Positions 59,649-64,000 of a stretch of DNA of 64,000 nt are shown here, piece by piece. The notes under the pieces were generated by a model. The model made no database searches. It was not told the origin of the DNA and worked only from the letters and a program-made list of their open reading frames with translations. Numbering within the stretch: the first letter of the stretch is position 1; each line of letters starts with the position of its first letter. The DNA comes from DATDAH01 sp963725155 (GTDB taxonomy: Bacteria; Actinomycetota; Acidimicrobiia; Acidimicrobiales; DATDAH01), in NCBI GenBank assembly GCA_963725155.1, contig CAVRXU010000011.1:62001-126000 (forward strand), given 5' to 3'. Both the position numbers and the translations under genes were made by a program.

Positions 59649-60122
59649 TCAGGCGGCCAGCAGGATCTCCTCCAGGTGGTCCAGCGCCCGACGGGCGTAC
59701 CCCTGCCACACGAGGCCGAAGGCGGGGAGCACCACGGCGCCGGCGCCCGACTGGGGGTGGATCCTCCAGGACCAGGTGATCCGGCACCCCGTGCCCACGG
59801 ACTCGAAGGTCCAGGCCCCCTCGACCCGAGCGACCAGTGGGCGGAGCGGCCCGGTGATGTCGGTCAGCTCGTAGCTGAACGCGTCCGGCTCGTCGACGGT
59901 GTCCAGACGCTCGGTGACCGAACCTCCGTCGGCCGTGTGGATGGTGCGCACTTGGCCGACGGTCGCCCATTGTCCCTCCTGGTCGACGGCCGTGATCGGC
60001 GGGATCGGGCCGTACCGGCGGTTGAAGAGGTCAGGGAGGGGCGTGGCGAGGGTCACGCGGAAGGCCTCCTCGAGGGCGACGGGGTAGGTCCGGGAGCGGG
60101 CGACGTCGTGGGGGTTGGCCAT
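59649..60122 (-). CDS. SRPBCC-family protein
   Basis: 157 residues with polyketide-cyclase/START-like pattern: SRTYPVALEEAFRVTLATPLPDLFNRRYGPIPP, RVEGAWTFESVGTGCRITWSWRIHP. A hydrophobic-ligand-binding fold without assignable function. ATG 60122 gives the domain start. Divergent from the thioesterase gene. Confidence 0.82.
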   Translation of the reverse strand: MANPHDVARSRTYPVALEEAFRVTLATPLPDLFNRRYGPIPPITAVDQEGQWATVGQVRTIHTADGGSVTERLDTVDEPDAFSYELTDITGPLRPLVARVEGAWTFESVGTGCRITWSWRIHPQSGAGAVVLPAFGLVWQGYARRALDHLEEILLAA

Positions 60123-60260
60123 GGCTCGATGCTCGCCCCACCGGCGGGCGACAGCAACCTCGCCGATCACACTCCCTCCGTCGGTGGCCGTGGTCGTCGA
60201 GCAGACGCCACGGCGGCGGCGGACTTGCACGGCCCCGACAGCGGCGACCAGCCTCACCCG

Positions 60261-61064
60261 ATGACCGACGTGTCCGGCCCGGAGTTCTCGGTGCCGGGAC
60301 GCTTCGGGATCGCCGCCCAGGTCGATGGCGCCGGCCTGCGCCTCGTGCTCACCCCGCAGCCGGAGGTCCTGGTGCACGGGGTGGTGCGGGCCAGCGTGCT
60401 GGCCTACGCCGTCGACGCCGTCGCCGGCATCTCGATCGACGAGTCCCCGGACGTGTGGACGCTCACCACGGACCTGTCACTCAGGATGCGCCCGGTGCCT
60501 GCGCCGGACTCGTTGGCGGCGTCCAGCACCATCGTGCGCCGGGGTCGTCGATCCGTCACCAGCACCTTCGAAGTGTGCGACGACGAGGGTGCCGAAGTGG
60601 CCTCGGGAGCCATCGGCTTCGCCACGGTCCCCCGTCGCGCCGGCGATCCGCCCAAGCCGATGGTGACCCCGGAGGTCGCCGCCCAGATGTTCACGGGGCG
60701 TTCCACCCTGTCGGAGCCGCTTCGTGAGGCGGCGGGGATCGAGGTGCTCGATGCCGCCGCCGGCGTCGTGCAGGTCGCGGTGACCCCGGAGTTGCGCAAC
60801 CCGGCGGGCACCCTGCAGGGAGCGATGGTCGCGTTGGTCGCCGAGGTCGCCGCCGAGGAGTTGGCGGCGACCCGGGCCGACGCCCCGGTGGTGGTCACCG
60901 ACCTCGACCTGCGCTACCTCGCCCAGGCTCCGGAGGGCCCGGTGCGCACCCGGAGCCGCCCGCTCGGCCCCGCGCCCGACGATCCGATGCAGATCGAGCT
61001 GATCGACACCTCCGCCGACCGGCTGACGACCCTCGTCTACGCCCGGGCTCGGGTCTTGGGCTGA
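60261..61064 (+). CDS. Double-hotdog thioesterase-like protein (PaaI/acyl-CoA thioesterase)
   Basis: 267 residues made of two hotdog halves: an N-terminal half (VLAYAVDAVAGISIDESPDVWTLTTDLSLRM) and a C-terminal half (LRNPAGTLQGAMVALVAEVAAEELAATRA) with the N-P-x-G-x-L-x-G-G/A motif of PaaI-type thioesterases. It probably hydrolyses an acyl-CoA. ATG 60261 preferred, since earlier in-frame sequence has no domain content. Followed by tandem hairpins. Confidence 0.82.
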   Translation: MTDVSGPEFSVPGRFGIAAQVDGAGLRLVLTPQPEVLVHGVVRASVLAYAVDAVAGISIDESPDVWTLTTDLSLRMRPVPAPDSLAASSTIVRRGRRSVTSTFEVCDDEGAEVASGAIGFATVPRRAGDPPKPMVTPEVAAQMFTGRSTLSEPLREAAGIEVLDAAAGVVQVAVTPELRNPAGTLQGAMVALVAEVAAEELAATRADAPVVVTDLDLRYLAQAPEGPVRTRSRPLGPAPDDPMQIELIDTSADRLTTLVYARARVLG

Positions 61065-61086
61065 CCAACAGCGAGGCTCAGGGTGT

Positions 61087-61118
61087 ACCCGCGCTTCGGG
61101 TGGCCGCTGCTTGCGGCC
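61087..61118. terminator. Tandem hairpins downstream of thioesterase
   Basis: ACCCG-CGCTT-CGGGT (61087-61101) is followed at once by GGCCGC-TGCTT-GCGGCC (61102-61118) and two T bases. Both loops are five bases ending in CTT. A likely terminator for the thioesterase just before the lipoprotein promoter. Confidence 0.6.
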
Positions 61119-61144
61119 TTCGCACTCCGCAGCGTCGTGATGCT

Positions 61145-61150
61145 TATCAT
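61145..61150 (+). promoter_or_regulatory. -10 element of lipoprotein gene
   Basis: TATCAT, 26 bases before GTG 61177, within a short TGAT-GCTT-ATCA palindrome (61138-61149). AGAGG at 61166-61170 gives a Shine-Dalgarno six bases before the GTG, so this gene is conventionally led. Confidence 0.4.
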
Positions 61151-61176
61151 CGACCAGGTCGGATGAGAGGGTGACC

Positions 61177-62301
61177 GTGGCACGGCGAGCACTGGCGGTC
61201 GGCGCTGTAGTCCTGGCCCTGGCCGCCTGCAGCGACACCGATGGCGGCGACGACGTCGAAGCCGATCCGGTCGCGGCCGCCCAGCAAGATCTGGAGGAGG
61301 CGGAGGCGGCGTTGGACGAGGCCGACGCCGCGCTCGATGAGTCCAGCGCCCGGTTCTGCGACGAGAGCGCTCAGTACATCGAGGCGGTCGACCGGTACGG
61401 CGGGATCGTCACCGATGCCGAGGCGACCGTCGGTGACGTGACGACGGCCGGCGCCGACCTCGAGGAGCCACGCGATGCGGTCACCTCGAGCGCCGACGAC
61501 GTGCGCCAGGCGACAGACGACCGGGCCGAGGCCGCGCAACAGGTGGCCGACGCCGAGGTCGCCCTGGCCGAGGCCCAGACCGGGACGACCGGCCCACCAG
61601 CCGACGAAACGACCACCACGACCGAGCCCATCGTTCCCGACGACGCCGTCGACCGGGTCGAGCGCGCCGAGGCCGACCTCAGCGCCGCGTTCGAGGGCGT
61701 CGACGAGTCCACGCCGCTCTCTGAAGCCACCCAGGAGGTGAACGCCGCCGCGGTCTCGGTCGAGGTCGCCTGGATGCAGCTCTTCGCCACCGCCGGCTGC
61801 CTGAGCGACGAGGAGCAACAGGAGACCGTGATCGCCGTCGCCGACTACACCCGCACGCTGCAGTCGGCGCTCACCACCGCCGGTCACTACGACGGGGAGA
61901 TCGACGGGGTCTACGGCCCGGCCACCGTCGAGGCCGTCGAGCAGCTGCAGGCCGACGCCGGCCTCCCGGCCACCGGCCTCGTCGACCGGGCGACCGCCGA
62001 GGCGCTCGACGAAGCCGTGACCGCGGCTGGGGGCGACGCCGCCGCGGCCGAGCTCGCCCACACGGCCGCGCTCCAGACGGTGCTGACCGTGACCGGCCAT
62101 TGGACAGGCCCGATCGACGGGGAGTGGACCGAAGCCCTTACGGCGGCCCTCCAGGAGTTCCAGACCGACCTGGGAGTGGAGCCGACCGGCGTGATCGATC
62201 CGGCCACCATCGCCGCCGCCCAACAAGCCCTCGAAGGGGCCCGGACCCCGGCGACCACGACCACCACGGAGGCCGACGAGGCGAGCACCACGGTCCCATG
62301 A
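61177..62301 (+). CDS. Lipoprotein with coiled coil and two peptidoglycan-binding domains
   Basis: 374 residues. ARRALAVGAVVLALAACSD is a lipoprotein signal with lipobox LAAC (Cys 18). Then an acidic, heptad-like region of ~140 residues with many Ala/Glu/Asp (AAQQDLEEAEAALDEADAAL), a Thr-rich linker, and two PG_binding_1-like repeats: LQSALTTAGHYDGEIDGVYGP with the following segment, and LQTVLTVTGHWTGPIDGEWTE. A Thr-rich tail ends in TTTTTEAD. GTG 61177 is chosen over GTG 61171 because AGAGG is six bases upstream. It likely anchors at the membrane and binds peptidoglycan; no enzymatic domain is seen. Confidence 0.85.
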   Translation: MARRALAVGAVVLALAACSDTDGGDDVEADPVAAAQQDLEEAEAALDEADAALDESSARFCDESAQYIEAVDRYGGIVTDAEATVGDVTTAGADLEEPRDAVTSSADDVRQATDDRAEAAQQVADAEVALAEAQTGTTGPPADETTTTTEPIVPDDAVDRVERAEADLSAAFEGVDESTPLSEATQEVNAAAVSVEVAWMQLFATAGCLSDEEQQETVIAVADYTRTLQSALTTAGHYDGEIDGVYGPATVEAVEQLQADAGLPATGLVDRATAEALDEAVTAAGGDAAAAELAHTAALQTVLTVTGHWTGPIDGEWTEALTAALQEFQTDLGVEPTGVIDPATIAAAQQALEGARTPATTTTTEADEASTTVP

Positions 62302-62320
62302 CCGGCCGGACGACCCTGGT

Positions 62321-62956
62321 CTATGCCCGGGCCCGCCTCGTCGCTATGGCCCCATCGGGGGCGTTCAGTCGAGGTCGGACGATGCGCTGCGACCGTCTCT
62401 CGAGGAAGACGCCGCTCAGCCGAGCGATGCCGTACTCCCAGACGGCGGCGCCGATGTTGGTGCCCGCGATGAAGACGATGGCGTCGGTCGAGGTGACACC
62501 GTGGCTGAACAGCGCCGTTCCGAACGCGCCGGCGTAGTACGGGACCTCCTTCGCGATCTCGGTGCCGACGTAGCCCGCCGCCGAAGCCGCCCGTGGCCCG
62601 CGCCGACTGCTCGATCGGCGCCGGGCGAGCTCGAACATCACCTTCGACGGCAGGTTCGTGCTCGTGCCCGTCTGCTCGAGCAGGCACCAGTTGGCGACGA
62701 CGTTGGTGCACAGCCCGGCCGCCCAGAGCAGGTAGGTGACGGCAAGGAAGCCGACCAGCGCCACCCCGGACGCTCCGTCGAACAGGTCCGACGCGGCCAG
62801 GAGGGCGCCCGCCCCAGTGGCGACCAGGTCGAGGGCACACGTCGACAGGCCTGTGGCGATGACGGTGACCGCCCAGCGGATCGTCGTCGAGGAGCGCACC
62901 GGCACGAGCCACCGCGTCGTCGCGGCCTCGGACGGGACATCCGAGCGGTGAATCAC
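62321..62956 (-). CDS. Hypothetical membrane protein coupled to arginine decarboxylase
   Basis: 211 residues from GTG 62956. Four or five hydrophobic segments: IRWAVTVIATGLSTCALDLVATGAGALL, GVALVGFLAVTYLLWAAGLCTNVVANWC, then VTSTDAIVFIAGTNIGAAVWEYGIA. I do not recognise a named family. The start overlaps the stop of the pyruvoyl arginine decarboxylase gene by four bases (GTGA), so the products are made together. A transport or membrane-associated role for agmatine or polyamines is a guess. Confidence 0.7.
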   Translation of the reverse strand: MIHRSDVPSEAATTRWLVPVRSSTTIRWAVTVIATGLSTCALDLVATGAGALLAASDLFDGASGVALVGFLAVTYLLWAAGLCTNVVANWCLLEQTGTSTNLPSKVMFELARRRSSSRRGPRAASAAGYVGTEIAKEVPYYAGAFGTALFSHGVTSTDAIVFIAGTNIGAAVWEYGIARLSGVFLERRSQRIVRPRLNAPDGAIATRRARA

Positions 62957-63474
62957 GTGTACGCGAGCTCTCGGGCCGCACCGTCGTCCGCGGTGGTCCG
63001 GAGCCACGGTTCGGTGCTGTAGCCGCAGATGACGAGCGCGCAGGTCGGTGCACCGGTGCACATGGCACCGACGACAGAGGTGTGGATCGGGCCGAGATCG
63101 AGGCCGCGGATGGCGTGGAGATCGCTGAGGCTGGCTGTGATCTGCTCCCTCACGTCCCGCTCACGAGCGCCTTCGTGCTCGACGAACAGGCCACGGCCGG
63201 TGTCGCGATCCTGGGACCAGCCGACGCCCGCCCAGACCTGCTCACCCGGGACGCCCGTCCGCTGCTCGGCGTAGACGGCGTACAGCCGGTCTCCCCACCC
63301 CCCTTCCTGCGTGAAGGGGCAACGCTCGACCTCGACGATCTCGCTGTCCGGGGGGATCACCGAGCTCAGCCGGATCAGGTTGAAGTTGGCGACGCCGGCA
63401 CTGACGAGCGCGGCGTCGAAGGCGGCCAGCTCGGTGCTGCCACGACCGATCGCCCGAGCCACGAAGAGCTTCAT
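62953..63474 (-). CDS. pdaD: Pyruvoyl-dependent arginine decarboxylase
   Basis: 173 residues matching PdaD, which makes agmatine from arginine. The autocleavage site is S37-S38 in LIRLSSVIPP, where serinolysis generates the N-terminal pyruvoyl group. The C-terminal half, ICGYSTEP and VVGAMCTGAPTCALVICGY, fits the trimer fold, though the second half diverges from archaeal PdaD. ATG 63474 gives the canonical MKLFVARAIGRGSTELAAFD start. Unusual in Bacteria, more common in archaea, chlamydiae and actinobacteria. Couples to the following membrane protein gene. Confidence 0.85.
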   Translation of the reverse strand: MKLFVARAIGRGSTELAAFDAALVSAGVANFNLIRLSSVIPPDSEIVEVERCPFTQEGGWGDRLYAVYAEQRTGVPGEQVWAGVGWSQDRDTGRGLFVEHEGARERDVREQITASLSDLHAIRGLDLGPIHTSVVGAMCTGAPTCALVICGYSTEPWLRTTADDGAARELAYT

Positions 63475-63596
63475 GGGTTCGTCTCCATGGAGCCGAGCAT
63501 GAAGACCCGGCGTAACCGAGCCGTTACCCGACACCGCCCGAGGCCCCGACGGGGGCCACGACACCGGCGCGGATGCCACAGCTAGCGTGGATTCCG

Positions 63597-64000
63597 GTGA
63601 GCCGACAGCCGCCTTCGGGCACCCGCCGGACGCCGTTGCCGCCGTCACCGCTCGACGACGAGCTGGTCCGGACGCACCTGCTCGAAGCGCTCGCGGCCCG
63701 GTTCGACGTGCCGGTCACGGCGGTGGTGGCCGGCGCCGGGTTCGGCAAGACGACAGCGCTCGCCCAGGCCATCCGGGCCAACGACGCGGCACCGCGGGGC
63801 ATCGACGCCTGGGTCGCCTGCGAGCCGGGCGACGAGGATGCCGCCCGCTTGTCGTCGGCGATCCTCTCCGGGCTCGATGTCACCGTGCCAGGGGGCGACA
63901 ACATCGACCGCGTCATCGGTGCGTTGCGGGCGGTCGCCCCTCTGGATGTCTGCGTCCTCATCGACGACCTGCACGAGCTTCCGGCGATGTCGGCCGGCGA
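63597..64000 (+). CDS. MalT/LuxR-like ATPase regulator, 5' part
   Basis: Open to the window end. From GTG 63597 the first 134 codons read SPLDDELVRTHLLEALAARFDVPVTAVVAGAGFGKTT, with Walker A GAGFGKTT, then a Walker B-like CVLIDDLHELP. The order (short N-terminal, AAA/STAND ATPase) matches MalT/LuxR family regulators of the LAL type. The LuxR HTH would lie beyond the window. TAGCGT (63583-63588), eight bases before the GTG, suggests leaderless transcription. Divergent from the arginine decarboxylase gene with about 120 bases between. Confidence 0.75.
   Translation, partial: MSRQPPSGTRRTPLPPSPLDDELVRTHLLEALAARFDVPVTAVVAGAGFGKTTALAQAIRANDAAPRGIDAWVACEPGDEDAARLSSAILSGLDVTVPGGDNIDRVIGALRAVAPLDVCVLIDDLHELPAMSAG

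Noticed and set aside
1..64000. CRISPR arrays, tRNA/rRNA genes, insertion sequences and integrase/attachment sites
   Set aside because: Reading through found no regularly spaced direct repeats beyond the 13-bp operator, no tRNA-like folds and no transposase or recombinase motifs.

Overview
The window is very GC-rich (about 70% or more by eye), uses GTG starts freely and has strong G/C third positions. The gene set fits a high-GC Actinomycetota, and my best guess is a member of Acidimicrobiia (Ilumatobacter/Iamia-like). Supporting this are an F420-type luciferase-like oxidoreductase, a deazaflavin-dependent nitroreductase-family protein, two dihydrodipicolinate-reductase-like proteins, MaoC pairs, a DUF222/HNH protein, SARP-type regulators, and many starts with a -10-like hexamer 5-8 nt upstream (leaderless pattern). 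The taxonomic placement is inference. I see no rRNA, tRNA, CRISPR array, insertion sequence or origin, and no gene-free stretch longer than 300 bases.

Layout. 0-3.7 kb: a decayed winged-helix/hydrolase gene, a citryl-CoA-lyase-like plus acyl-CoA ligase operon, and an FTR1/EfeU iron permease. 3.8-10.8 kb: DUF6457 protein, DapB-like protein 1, a Baeyer-Villiger-type monooxygenase, and divergent from it a PadR regulator with an ABC/FtsX exporter behind a strong palindromic operator. 10.8-22.3 kb: alpha/beta hydrolase, fatty acid desaturase under a TetR-like operator, a VOC/NUDIX/GNAT/phosphotransferase operon, HrpB helicase, PPOX and DUF1697 proteins, a DUF5655 protein, the DNA repair genes MGMT and a YcaQ-like glycosylase, and DapB-like protein 2. 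22.3-30.7 kb: HTH regulator plus MFS exporter behind a triple-copy operator, a class V aminotransferase, a dimethylglycine-dehydrogenase-like flavoenzyme, a molybdopterin oxidoreductase plus flavin reductase pair, homocysteine methyltransferase-like and DUF427 genes. 30.6-37 kb: an ABC exporter pair with a sugar-phosphate transferase, and a dioxygenase plus F420 oxidoreductase pair. 37-42.3 kb: a frameshifted HNH gene, leucine/valine-dehydrogenase-like gene, a MaoC hydratase pair, and a second class V aminotransferase.

42.4-48.2 kb holds the most unusual block: an Rrf2 regulator with three cysteines, a YwiC-like membrane protein, an MFS carrier fused to a cyclic-nucleotide-binding domain, and a PIG-L deacetylase that appears to have a cyclic-nucleotide-binding domain inserted inside its fold. 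A Tat-exported phosphoesterase follows. 48.2-53.2 kb is a redox/lipid cluster: deazaflavin reductase, TetR/SRPBCC divergent pair with a perfect operator, NTF2-like protein, frameshifted cytochrome P450, flavin monooxygenase and OsmC. 53.4-64 kb: a large SARP/ATPase regulator, two methyltransferases (one frameshifted), a phosphotransferase, SRPBCC, a double-hotdog thioesterase, a peptidoglycan-binding lipoprotein, pyruvoyl arginine decarboxylase with a membrane partner, and the start of a MalT-like ATPase regulator cut by the window end.

Four genes are interrupted, each by a shift of the same +1 polarity, and three of them read through if a single base is removed. That pattern raises assembly error as strongly as real pseudogenes.
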